The translations under genes were made by a program, and so were the position numbers. Shown here piece after piece: positions 42,143-50,905 of a DNA stretch of 64,000 nt (its first letter is position 1; every line of letters begins with the position of its first letter). The stretch comes from JBQTIQ01 sp052387955. Lineage in GTDB: Bacteria; Actinomycetota; Acidimicrobiia; Acidimicrobiales; JACDCH01. Below the pieces are notes generated by a model. That model saw nothing but the letters and a program-made list of their open reading frames with translations, did not search any database and was not told the origin of the DNA. Location: assembly GCA_052387955.1 (NCBI GenBank), contig JBQTIQ010000017.1, positions 12,917 through 76,916 of the forward strand, written 5' to 3'.

Positions 42143-42802
42143 GGCGAGGATGCGTTGGCTGGCGAAGGCGCCTATGCCGACGTGGCGACCTTCGATCTCG
42201 ACGGTGGTGGTGCCGTCAGGGGACGCGGCAGTGACCGTGCCCCGCCGGCCGGGGACCACCGAGGCGTCCTCCAGGAACTCGAGCAGCCCGGGGGCGAACT
42301 CGAGCTCTTCGGGGATGCGGCTCACGGTGAACTCGGAGCCCACCGCCAGCTCGGCCAGAGCCACGGTGTCGGGTGCGGCGTAGTCGCTCCCGGGAATGGG
42401 GTTGCCGTGCGGGCAGGTGGTCGGGTCGCCCAGGACCCGTACGATGGCGGCTTCGACCGGGTCGGAGATGACGTGCTCCCACTTGCCCGCCTCCTTGTGG
42501 GCGTCGGCCCACGAGAGGCCGAGGATGTCGGTGAGCAGGCGTTCGGCCAGCCGGTGGCGGCGCACGACCTGCTCCGCCAACCGGGTGCCGCCGGCGGTGA
42601 GGACGATCTTGCCGCCCTTGACGCCGACCAGCCCCTCCGACTCCATGCGCCGCATCATCTCGGAGACGGCAGGACGGGAAACCTCGAGCCGCTCGGCGAT
42701 CCGCGCCTGGATGACGTCGACCTCGTCCTCGCGGAGCTCGAAGATCGTCTCGCAGTACTCCTCGAAGGCCGGGTGCCACTCCTGAGCACGGTTTTCCGCC
42801 AT
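42128..42802 (-). CDS. DtxR/IdeR-family metal-dependent repressor
   Basis: This 224-residue regulator has an N-terminal winged helix (EEYCETIFELREDEVDVIQARIAERLEVSRPAVSEMMRRME), a dimerisation and metal-binding domain with VRRHRLAERLLTDILGLSW, GKWEHVISDPVEAAIVRVLGDPTTCPHGNPIPG and a C-terminal SH3-like domain. The Cys, His and Glu positions for Fe2+ or Mn2+ are present. It probably represses iron or manganese uptake genes when metal is plentiful. The ATG at 42800-42802 is used. It overlaps the GT2 gene tail-to-tail by 15 bp. Confidence 0.93.
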   Translation of the reverse strand: MAENRAQEWHPAFEEYCETIFELREDEVDVIQARIAERLEVSRPAVSEMMRRMESEGLVGVKGGKIVLTAGGTRLAEQVVRRHRLAERLLTDILGLSWADAHKEAGKWEHVISDPVEAAIVRVLGDPTTCPHGNPIPGSDYAAPDTVALAELAVGSEFTVSRIPEELEFAPGLLEFLEDASVVPGRRGTVTAASPDGTTTVEIEGRHVGIGAFASQRILALLVR

Positions 42803-43009
42803 CGTCGAAAAGTGTACGCCTCCACGCCGCCGGCGGGGCGCTGGAGACCACGTCGTGTCCCGCCCCTCCCGACGGCGCCGGGGACGAGGACGAACGTGGC
42901 CATACCGGTGGGACGCGGTGCTCGGCGACAACTCATCGCCGGCCACCACCGCGGGGGTGAGCTCGCTGTCGTCCGGGACGCCGGCAGGGGCGTCCATGTG
43001 CCCACGGCG

Positions 43010-44543
43010 TCACCCGTCATCGGGCCGGCGGCGACCGGGGAGAAGCGAGCGGAGCGCGTCGATGGTGTCGGCCTCGGCGGCGGCCTTGTCGGGCCGGTAG
43101 CGCCGGGCCCGGGCGAAGCGCAGGGCGACCCCGCCCGGGTAGCGGGTCGAGGCCTGTACCCCGTCGATGGCGATCTCGACGACCAGCTCGGGCCGGACGC
43201 GCACCCCGTAGCCGTGCTCCTCGCTGACGATGGCGCGCAGTGCCTCGGTCTGCCAGGCCAGCAGCTGGTCGGTGAACCCCTTGAACGTCTTGCCGACCAT
43301 GACGAACCCACCGTCCGCCCCCCGGGTGCCACGGTGCAGGTTGGAGAGCCAGCCGGCGCGTCGCCCGTGGCCCCATTCGGCGCCCAGGACCACCAGGTCG
43401 AAGGTGTGGACCGGCTTCACCTTGCGCCACGCCCCGCCCAGCCTCGTAGGCCGAGCCCAGCGCCTTGACCATCACGCCCTCGTGGCCGGCGGCGAGGGCC
43501 TCGTCGAGGAAGGCGGCCGCCTGGCCGGCGTCGGCGTCGACGATCCCGGGCATCCGCCACGGTCCGGCGACCCTCTCCAGCACGGTCAGCCGCTGGGACA
43601 GGGGCCGGTCCACGAGGTCCCCACCGTCGAGGTGGAGGATGTCGAAGAAGCGCGCCCCCAACGTCTCGTCGTCTCCGCTCGACGTCGCCGATCGGCCGAA
43701 CCGGCTCATCGTGTCCTGGAAGGCCCAGGCCCGGTCGTGGTCGCCGAGGCCGATGACCTCGCCGTCGAGCACCACCGACGCCACCGGCAGGGCTCCGATC
43801 ACGGCGGCCACGGCCGGCAGGCGCTCGGTCACGTCGTTGAGGTTGCGGGTGAAGAGACGGACCTCGTCGCCGGCCCGGTGGGCCTGGACTCGAGCGCCGT
43901 CGAGCTTCCACTCCACCACCGCCGGCCCACCGCAGGCGGCGAGCGCATCGGCGACCGTGGCCGACGTCGCCGCCAGCATCGGCTGGACCGGCTGCAGGAC
44001 CCGTAGCCCGACCGCGGCCAGGGCCGCCTCGCCCCCTCCGTGCAGCCCCAGCGCGGCTACGCCGGGGAGGTCGCCGGCGAACATCGCCGCTCGGCGCACC
44101 ACCGCCCCGGGCAGCCCAGCGGCCGAGGCCACGGCGTCGGCCATGATCCCTGCCAGCGCCCCCTGGCGGAGCTCGCCTATCAGCAGCCGGCGCAGGAAAC
44201 CGGCCTCGGCGTCGGTCATCTGCCCCATCACGGCGGCCAACAGCACGGCGCGCGCCGCGGCGGAGCCCGGTCCCGTCGTCGTTGCCAGCCGGTCGAGGGC
44301 CCCGTCCACGTCGCCGACCGTCACGCTCGGCTCGGCGGCAGGCTCGACATCGAGGCCACCGAGCGCGGCCCACCCCACCCCCACCCGCCCCTGTCGGGCC
44401 TCGCCGGCCAGGATCGCCACCGCCGGCACCACCTCGTCGGGGCCCAGCCGGCGCAGGAGCTCAGCGAGAAGGGCGACCTTGGCCGACCGTGACCGGGTGG
44501 CCGCCACCGCCGCCGACGTCGCCACCACCTCGGCAAACAGCAC
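43010..44543 (-). pseudogene. ATP-dependent DNA ligase, interrupted by a frameshift
   Basis: The start is GTG 44543. The N-terminal domain is followed by the adenylation domain with EWKLDGARVQAHR (Lys nucleophile), VVLDGEVIG and EGVMVKALGSAYEAGR. Near 43430-43440 the frame breaks inside GGGCGGGGCG. The rest of the ligase continues in another frame (KVKPVHTFDLVVLGAEWGHG to the stop at 43010), with GFVMVGKTFKGFTDQLLAWQ and the OB-fold end. A base or short indel there would restore one ~510-residue LigB/LigC-type enzyme. This is either a recent pseudogene or a sequence error in a G-rich tract. Confidence 0.88.
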
Positions 44544-44578
44544 CGCCGCATTCTGCCGTCGAGCAGAAACAGACGGCC

Positions 44579-47122
44579 CTAGTCGGCCTGGATGGCCTGG
44601 AGGATGTCGAGCCGGGCCGCCCGACGGGCAGGGCGCACCGCGGCCAGGATGCCGGCAACGGCACCGGCGACGACCAGACCGATGAGGCCGCCGAAGGGCA
44701 GCGTGTACTGCACCCCCTCGCTGGACGCCGCCTGCACCAGCGCCCAACTGAAGAACAGGCCGATGAACACGCCGCCGAGGGTGCCGAACAGGGCGATGAT
44801 CACCGACTCCCATCGGATCGACGAGCGCACCTGCCGGCGGGCCATACCGACCGCCCGCAGGAGGCCGAGCTCGCGGGTGCGTTCGTTGATCGACAACGAC
44901 AGCGTGTTGGCGATGCCCATCAGCGAGATCACGATGGCCAGGGCGAGCATGGCATAGACCAGGCCCAGGACCTGATTGATCGAGTTCGACTGGGTGGTCC
45001 GGAACTCCTCGCGGTCCTGCAGCTCGGAGCCGGCGGCCAGCTGGTCGACCAGCGGCTTGATCGACGCTCGGACCGTGTCGACGTCGGTGCCCTCGGCGAC
45101 CTTTACCGACACGAACGTGTCCAGGTTCTCCTGGGAATGGGGCTCCCATGCCGACAGGCCGAGCACGTAGTTGCCGACGATGTCGTCGTTGTCGTAGTGG
45201 GCCGCCACCGTGAACGTCGCCGTGGCCCCGTCGACGAAGCGCACCGGGAGCTTGGTGCCGACGGGCCAGCCCTTGTCGTCGGCCACGTCACAATTGACGG
45301 CCAGGTCGGTGGGGCCGAGCGTGCCGGCGCCGGCCGAGAAGCCGAGGTCGAAGACCTGGCCCAGCGACGCCGGGTCGGCGATGGCTACGCCCTTGGGCTC
45401 GCCGTCGACCTCCATGAGCCCGAATCGCAGCCCCGAGACTGCCGCAACCCCGGGGACCTGTCGGGTCCGGGCCGCCAGCTCGGGGGTGATGCCGCCGATG
45501 CCGAACGTGCCCGAGTCCACCACCAGGTCGCCGGCGAACGAACGGTCGATGGCCTCGTTGATGGTCGTCTTGAGCGACGCCGCGAACACGGTGAACAGCG
45601 CGGCGACACCGACGCCGACCATGAGCGCGGCGGCGGTTCCTGACGTCCGCCGGGGGTTGCGCACCGCGTTCTCGCGGGCCAGGGAACCGGTCACGCCCTT
45701 GAGCCGGGGTAGGGGAGACCCGAGCAGGCGGCTCACCGGGCCGGCGGCGACCGGCCCCAGTACCACCACACCGAGCAGCGTCAGCACCGCGCCGGCTCCG
45801 GCGCCGAGCACGGCGTTGTCGCCCTTGCCGATCACCGCCACCAACACGTTGCCGACGCCCAGGGCCACAACCACCAGGCCGACGATGATGCGGCCCTTCG
45901 ACGCCACGGCCCTCTCGAAGGCGACGTCGCCGATGGCGGCGATGGGCGGGATGCGGGTTGCCTTGAGCGCCGGCGCCACCCCCGCCACCAGCGTCACCAC
46001 GACCCCGACCAGCATGGAGATGACGGCGATACGGGGCCCGAAGGCCAGGCCTGACGCGGGGAGGCCGAGGCCGAACCCGGCCAGCATTGCCTTGAGCCCG
46101 ACCGCGATGCCGAACCCGGCCACGATGCCGAGGGCGGACCCGATCACGCCCACGGCGAGGGCCTCGGCCAGCACGGAACCCATGACCTGGCGCCGCGACG
46201 CTCCCAGCGCCCGTAGCAGGGCCATCTCCCGCGCCCGTTGGGAGACGATGATCGAGAAGGTGTTGTAGATGCTGAACACAGCTACCGCCACGGCGATGCC
46301 GGCGAAGATGGTGAGGAACACGTTGAAGAACGACAGGAACTGCGACTGGATGTCGTCGAGCTGTTCGGTGGTCAGGGCCTCGCCCGTGATGGCCTCGGTA
46401 CCCGCCGGCAGGAGGGCGCTGATCCGATCGGTGAGCTCCTGCTCCGGTACGCCCGGGGCGGCGGCGGCGATGATGGCGTCGACCCGGCCGGCCTGGCCGG
46501 CGATCTCGCGCTCGGCCACCTCGGTGGTGAAGGCGGCGTAGGTGACGCCCCCGGCGCTGTCCTCCTCGCCATAGGTGGCGATGCCCACGACGGTGGCCCC
46601 CACGGTGCGGCTGAGCTGGATGGTCACGCGCTCACCGAGGGCAACATCACCTTCGTCGGCGGCGCCCTTGTTGATCACCACCTCGCCCTCGGTGGCGGGG
46701 GGACGGCCCTCGACGATGCGGTAGGGGTTGAGCCCGGGCTGGTCGATCCAGTTCTCGGCCAGCGTGGGCGGGCCCTGCCCGGGCGAGCCCAGCGCCTCGC
46801 CCTCGGTGTTGACGATGCGGCCGTTGCCGGTGATGTACACGCTGGCTTCGGCGACGCCGTCGACGCCGGCGACGGCGTCGAACAACGACGCGTCGATCCG
46901 GCCCCGGGCCACGAAGCCGTCGACCTCGAGGCGGCTGTCCGCTCTCACGTAACTGTCGACGCCGGCGTTGGCGTTGGTGAACAGCTCGTCGAAGGTTTCC
47001 TCCAGCGTGGCGGTGAGCGTGAGCACCCCACTCAGGAACCCGACTCCGAGTACCACCGCCAGCAGCGTCGAGGCCAGCCGGCGCTTGTGGGCCAACAGGT
47101 TCTTGAGCGTGACCCGGCGCAC
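44579..47122 (-). CDS. ABC transporter permease, FtsX/MacB type
   Basis: This 847-residue permease has eight membrane helices in two FtsX modules: an N-terminal anchor (RLASTLLAVVLGVGFLSG), a large extracytoplasmic domain (~40-260), helices around IFAGIAVAVAVFSIYNTF, a central pair, a second external domain and a final three-helix bundle (YAMLALAIVISLMGIANTLSL...). It works with the ATPase encoded upstream at 47216, probably in lipoprotein, lipid or peptide export. It starts at GTG 47122, with GGGAAGATA as ribosome binding site. Confidence 0.92.
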   Translation of the reverse strand: MRRVTLKNLLAHKRRLASTLLAVVLGVGFLSGVLTLTATLEETFDELFTNANAGVDSYVRADSRLEVDGFVARGRIDASLFDAVAGVDGVAEASVYITGNGRIVNTEGEALGSPGQGPPTLAENWIDQPGLNPYRIVEGRPPATEGEVVINKGAADEGDVALGERVTIQLSRTVGATVVGIATYGEEDSAGGVTYAAFTTEVAEREIAGQAGRVDAIIAAAAPGVPEQELTDRISALLPAGTEAITGEALTTEQLDDIQSQFLSFFNVFLTIFAGIAVAVAVFSIYNTFSIIVSQRAREMALLRALGASRRQVMGSVLAEALAVGVIGSALGIVAGFGIAVGLKAMLAGFGLGLPASGLAFGPRIAVISMLVGVVVTLVAGVAPALKATRIPPIAAIGDVAFERAVASKGRIIVGLVVVALGVGNVLVAVIGKGDNAVLGAGAGAVLTLLGVVVLGPVAAGPVSRLLGSPLPRLKGVTGSLARENAVRNPRRTSGTAAALMVGVGVAALFTVFAASLKTTINEAIDRSFAGDLVVDSGTFGIGGITPELAARTRQVPGVAAVSGLRFGLMEVDGEPKGVAIADPASLGQVFDLGFSAGAGTLGPTDLAVNCDVADDKGWPVGTKLPVRFVDGATATFTVAAHYDNDDIVGNYVLGLSAWEPHSQENLDTFVSVKVAEGTDVDTVRASIKPLVDQLAAGSELQDREEFRTTQSNSINQVLGLVYAMLALAIVISLMGIANTLSLSINERTRELGLLRAVGMARRQVRSSIRWESVIIALFGTLGGVFIGLFFSWALVQAASSEGVQYTLPFGGLIGLVVAGAVAGILAAVRPARRAARLDILQAIQAD

Positions 47123-47134
47123 TATCTTCCCCGG

Positions 47135-47218
47135 TGGGGCCGCGCCCCACGCCCATCGTCGCCAGGCGGGCTGACGGCGGCGCCGTCGGCCTGAAGCGCT
47201 CGCTTCGCTCGCACCTCA
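47135..47218 (+). repeat. Family A-like repeat inside the ABC exporter operon (copy A7)
   Basis: The palindrome GTGGGGCCGCGCCCCAC (47135-47151) is followed by GCCCATCGTCGCCAGGCGGG and GCGCTCGCTTCGCTCGC. It differs from the family A core but keeps the same order of palindrome and CCATCGTCGCC arm. It separates the ATPase gene from its permease on the minus strand, a place where most such pairs are adjacent. Confidence 0.65.
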
Positions 47219-47977
47219 GTCCCCCAAGGCTTTCATCCGGTCGAGGACCTTTTCGGGGGTGGGGTCGGCCATGTCGGCCACGATGTGGCCGTCGGCCAGG
47301 AACAGGGCATGGTCGGCGTAGCCGGCCGCCACCGGGTCGTGGGTGACCATGGCGATGGTCTGGCCCAGGTCGCGCACCGCCCGGCGCATGAAGTCCAGGA
47401 TCTCGGCGCCGGAGCGGGAGTCGAGGTTGCCGGTGGGCTCGTCGGCGAAGATGATGCTGGGCTTCGACGCCAGCGCCCGGGCCACCGCCACCCGTTGCTG
47501 CTCGCCCCCCGACAGCTCGGCCGGTCGGTGCCCGAGCCGTTCCCGCAGCCCGACCGTGCCGATGACCTCGTCGAGCCAGTCCTGGTCGCCCTTCTTGCCC
47601 GCCAACGCCGCCGGCAGGGTGATGTTCTCGAGGGCGTTGAGCGTCGGCACCAGGTTGAACGACTGGAACACGAAGCCGACCTGCTCCCGCCGTAGCACCG
47701 TCAGCTCCTTGTCCGACAGCGTCCCGAGCTCGACGCCGCCGAGCAGGATCCGGCCCGACGTGAGCGAGTCGAGCCCGGCCAGGCAGTGCATCAAGGTGGA
47801 CTTGCCCGAGCCCGAAGGGCCCATGATGGCCGTGAACCGGCTGCCGGGGATGTCGACGGTCACGTCGTCGAGGGCATGGACCGCGGTCGGGCCCGACCCG
47901 TAGACCTTGCTCGCCGCTTCGGCCCGGGCCACGGTGGACGCGGGGGCCGACACGGTCGACGGGGATTGAGAACTCAT
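47216..47977 (-). CDS. ABC transporter ATP-binding protein, MacB/LolD type
   Basis: This 253-residue ATPase has Walker A GPSGSGKST (residues 53-61), Q-loop FVFQSFNLVPTLNALEN, signature LSGGEQQRVAVARALASKP, Walker B IIFADEPTGNLDS and switch His in VTHDPVAA. This matches LolD/MacB enzymes that power the permease encoded just downstream. The ATG at 47975-47977 gives a clean N-terminus; a GTG at 47986 is possible. Upstream lies a 283-bp gap with a 69-bp tandem repeat. Confidence 0.95.
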   Translation of the reverse strand: MSSQSPSTVSAPASTVARAEAASKVYGSGPTAVHALDDVTVDIPGSRFTAIMGPSGSGKSTLMHCLAGLDSLTSGRILLGGVELGTLSDKELTVLRREQVGFVFQSFNLVPTLNALENITLPAALAGKKGDQDWLDEVIGTVGLRERLGHRPAELSGGEQQRVAVARALASKPSIIFADEPTGNLDSRSGAEILDFMRRAVRDLGQTIAMVTHDPVAAGYADHALFLADGHIVADMADPTPEKVLDRMKALGD

Positions 47978-47993
47978 GCACGGCACCCTATTG

Positions 47994-48131
47994 CTGGTTC
48001 GCTGCGGGCTGGGGGCCCTTCGCTCATGTGTCGGCTGCTCGCTGGCGGTCGCGACGCCGACGCTGGTTCGCTGCGGGCTGGGGGCCCTTCGCTCACGTGT
48101 CGGCTGCTCCCTGGCGGTCGCGACGCCGACC
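47994..48131 (+). repeat. Family C tandem repeat, 2 x 69 bp
   Basis: Two 69-bp copies (47994-48062 and 48063-48131) both begin CTGGTTCGCTGCGGGCTGGG and end CTGGCGGTCGCGACGCCGAC with only a few differences. They lie upstream of the ABC ATPase gene and downstream of the peroxiredoxin gene. The unit shares GCTGCGGGC, CTTCGCTC and CTGGCGG with the sequence at the right edge of the window. The rest of 48132-48260 shows no gene. Confidence 0.9.
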
Positions 48132-48260
48132 TTGCCGGGCAGGGCTGGCCTGGTGGGGGGCGTCGCCGGGCAACCGGCGCTTCGCGATATCGGGCCTCGG
48201 CCGGGCGCAGCAACTCTTGCGCCGCCGTGCTTGCCCCGGCCCGCTCGGCGGGCTCTGGGG

Positions 48261-48896
48261 TCAGCGGCCCGGTTGCGGGGTGACGCGCAGGTAGGGCCTC
48301 ACCGCGGTCCAGCCGGCGGGGAACTTGGTCTTGGCGTCCTCGTCGCTGACGGCAGGGACGATGATCACGTCGTCACCGTCCTGCCAGTTGACCGGAGTGG
48401 CAACGCTGTAGTTGGCCGTCAACTGGAGCGAGTCGATGACCCGCAGGATCTCGTCGAAGTTCCGCCCGGTCGACGCCGGATAGGTGAGCGAGAGCTTCAC
48501 CTTGTTGTCGGGGCCGACGATGAACACCGAACGGACCGTGGTCGTCTCGCTGGCGTTCGGGTGGATCATGTCGTAGAGGGTCGATACGGCACGATCGGCG
48601 TCGGCGATCATGGGGAAGTTCGGAGCGTAGCCCTGCGTCTCCTCGATGTCCTTGGCCCATCCGCTGTGGGCATCGAGCGGGTCGACCGACAGGCCGATGA
48701 CCTTGACGCCGCGCTTGTCGAACTCGGGCTTGAGCTTGGCCGTGTAGCCCAGTTCGGTGGTGCACACGGGCGTGTAGTCCTTGGGGTGCGAGAACAGCAC
48801 CGCCCAGCTGTCGCCCTTCCAGTCGTGGAAGTCGATCGTGCCTTCGGTGGTCTCGGCGGTGAAATTCGGGGCCTCGTCGCCCAGGCGCAGTGCCAT
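48261..48896 (-). CDS. 1-Cys peroxiredoxin (Prx6 type)
   Basis: This 211-residue thioredoxin-fold peroxidase has FHDWKGDSWAVLFSHPKDYTP followed by VCTTE, with peroxidatic Cys45. The family's C-terminal domain is present (DEILRVIDSLQLTANYSVATPVNWQDGDDVIIVPAVSDEDAK). No resolving Cys is evident. It reduces peroxides in the cytoplasm, regenerated by a small thiol or thioredoxin. The ATG at 48894-48896 follows CCAAGGAGTTCCC. Confidence 0.95.
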   Translation of the reverse strand: MALRLGDEAPNFTAETTEGTIDFHDWKGDSWAVLFSHPKDYTPVCTTELGYTAKLKPEFDKRGVKVIGLSVDPLDAHSGWAKDIEETQGYAPNFPMIADADRAVSTLYDMIHPNASETTTVRSVFIVGPDNKVKLSLTYPASTGRNFDEILRVIDSLQLTANYSVATPVNWQDGDDVIIVPAVSDEDAKTKFPAGWTAVRPYLRVTPQPGR

Positions 48897-48960
48897 CGGG
48901 AACTCCTTGGTGGTGCGGACCGGGAGAGTATAGGCATCTGCCCGCCGAAACCTGACACAT

Positions 48961-49908
48961 CTAGTCGGGATTAACGACGGCGTCGGCGGCGGGCACCGGA
49001 CGATGGGTCACGTCGGGCTCGAGGTACATGCGGGTGGCCTGGGGGACCTGGGCCCGCACCGCCCCTTCGATGGCGTCGACCACACCGGCCAGGCCCTGCA
49101 TCGTGAGCTCGCGGTCGAAGTGGACCTTGGCTGCCACCAGGACGTCGTCGGGGCCGATGTGCTCGGTACGCAGGTTGATGAGCCGGACCACGGCGGGATG
49201 GGCTGCGATCGTCCGCTCGATGATGGCCTGGGCCTCGGGCGTCGCCGGTTCGCCGATGAGCAGGCTGCGCATCTCGATGGCCAGGATGATGGCGACCACC
49301 GCGAGCAGCACGCCGATGGCGAGCGTGCCGATGGCGTCCCACACAGGGTCCCCGGTGAGGTCGCTCAGGGCGACGGCGGCCAAGGCGAGCACCAGGCCGA
49401 CCAGGGCGGCGAGGTCCTCGAGCAGGACGACGGGCAGTTCGGGGTTCTTCGACAGCCGGATGAAGCGCCACCACGAGCCGTCGCCCTTGAGGGGGCGGGC
49501 TTCGTGGATCGCCGTGCGGAAGGAGAAGATCTCCATGACGATGGCGGCGGCGAGGATGCCGATGGCCACCGCGACCGATTCGATCTCGTGGGGGTGCAGG
49601 AGCTTCTCGACCCCGTCCAACAGGGAGAAGACCGCGCCCACGGTGAAGAGGACGACGGCCACGACGAACGCCCAGAAGAACCGTTCCCGCCCGTAGCCGA
49701 ACTGGCGCTCGACCGTCTCCTGTAGGCGGCCCCGCCGGTGGCCCAGCAACAACAGGCCCTGATTGCCGGCGTCAGCCACCGAGTGCACGCTCTCCGCCAA
49801 CATCGACCCCGACCCGGTGATCAGGAAGCCGACGAACTTGCTGATGGCGATGCCGGTGTTGGCGAAGAAGGCCGCCACGATCGCCTTGGTGCCTCCCCCT
49901 GCAGCCAT
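48961..49908 (-). CDS. Cation diffusion facilitator (CDF) transporter
   Basis: This 315-residue protein has about six helices. The metal-site helix SMLAESVHSVADAGNQG and the later VVLLEDLAALVGLVLAL fit the CDF family, whose members exchange Zn2+, Mn2+ or Fe2+ for protons. The second motif has Glu-Asp rather than His-Asp, as in the subgroup with acidic TM5. The C-terminal domain (EAQAIIERTIAAHPAVVRLINLRTEHIGPDDVLVAAKVHF) is the usual cytoplasmic metallochaperone-like dimer. The ATG at 49906-49908 is used. It is near DtxR, but on its own promoter. Confidence 0.92.
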   Translation of the reverse strand: MAAGGGTKAIVAAFFANTGIAISKFVGFLITGSGSMLAESVHSVADAGNQGLLLLGHRRGRLQETVERQFGYGRERFFWAFVVAVVLFTVGAVFSLLDGVEKLLHPHEIESVAVAIGILAAAIVMEIFSFRTAIHEARPLKGDGSWWRFIRLSKNPELPVVLLEDLAALVGLVLALAAVALSDLTGDPVWDAIGTLAIGVLLAVVAIILAIEMRSLLIGEPATPEAQAIIERTIAAHPAVVRLINLRTEHIGPDDVLVAAKVHFDRELTMQGLAGVVDAIEGAVRAQVPQATRMYLEPDVTHRPVPAADAVVNPD

Positions 49909-49970
49909 CGCCGGAGGCTAAACGAGCCGCGCCGCGCCGGGCGTCGCCGAGAACGGCCGCCGGGCCCTGG

Positions 49971-50732
49971 TCAGTAGTCGCCCTCCGAGACCGGGACGAA
50001 GCGGTTGACGCCGAAACCAGCCAGTGCGGCGGCGGTGGCGTCGTCGTGGTGCAGGCCGAGCAAGGCCTCGGTCACGGCCGCCACCACCGGCGCGGCCAGC
50101 AACGCCGCTGCGGCCACCGGCGGCACCGGGTAGGGGCCGAAGGTGTCGACGATGGTCAGGCCCCCGGGCAGCCCGCCGTAGCCGAGGATCGTGTTCGAGT
50201 CGATGGCGGCGGCGTCGATGGACCCGCTGACGAGCTGCGCCAGCGACTGCAGGTGGCCACCGGTGCAACGGGCCCGGCCCAGGAACCCGGGGCCCAGGCC
50301 GAGCGCCTCGACGCGCTGGTTGAGCGACAACCATCCCGTCAGGGAGGCCGGGTCGTTGTAGCCGAAGCGTGCTCCGGCCAGCTCGGCGAGCCCGGCGGCG
50401 CCGGCCCAGGGGCCGTCCGCCCCCACCACCAGCTCGGCGAAGTACACCGGTTCGCCCCGGTTCCTGGAGTCGGCCCACAGGGGTGCCGCACCCACGAGGA
50501 CCACCGACGGTGCGTCCCCCGCCGCCAGCGCCTGGAACGAGGGCGAGCACAGGAAGCCCAGGTCGACGGTGCCTCCGGAGAACGGGTCTCCTACTCCCGG
50601 TGCCGGGCCCGACACCGAGGCGTCGAAGGTGAGCGTCGACGGCCTCCCCAGCACGGCGGCGACCCGCGTCGTCACCAGCTCGAAGAGCCCGAGCGGGAGC
50701 CCGGGGGCCAACCACGTGCACCATCGCAGCAC
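49971..50732 (-). CDS. Phosphate/phosphonate-binding (PhnD-like) protein without a signal peptide
   Basis: This 253-residue protein has a periplasmic-binding-protein-like type 2 fold: VDLGFLCSPSFQALA, the PhnD-like GARFGYNDPASLTGWLSLNQR, GGHLQSLAQLVSGSIDAAAIDSNT, and a final helical lid. No N-terminal signal or membrane anchor is visible from the GTG at 50730-50732, which is the longest reading. Cytoplasmic members can act as ligand sensors. The divergent gene at 50906 encodes a phosphatase-kinase regulator. A functional link is speculative. Confidence 0.75.
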   Translation of the reverse strand: MLRWCTWLAPGLPLGLFELVTTRVAAVLGRPSTLTFDASVSGPAPGVGDPFSGGTVDLGFLCSPSFQALAAGDAPSVVLVGAAPLWADSRNRGEPVYFAELVVGADGPWAGAAGLAELAGARFGYNDPASLTGWLSLNQRVEALGLGPGFLGRARCTGGHLQSLAQLVSGSIDAAAIDSNTILGYGGLPGGLTIVDTFGPYPVPPVAAAALLAAPVVAAVTEALLGLHHDDATAAALAGFGVNRFVPVSEGDY

Positions 50733-50905
50733 GCGGGCACGGTACCGCCCCTCCGGCCGGCGCTCGACGGTAGCGACCAGCCGCCCGTCGGTGCTGGCCG
50801 CGCTGCGACCGCTCGCCTACGTTCTGGCCTCTGGACCAACCCGGCCCATCCCACGATCGACCGCCCCCGTTCGACGTCGACGCCGCCGTCGCACAGCTGG
50901 CGGCG

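Noticed and set aside
47994..48131. Possible minisatellite-encoded peptide
   Set aside because: Open frames exist in several phases but have no start signals or conservation evidence; treated as a non-coding repeat.
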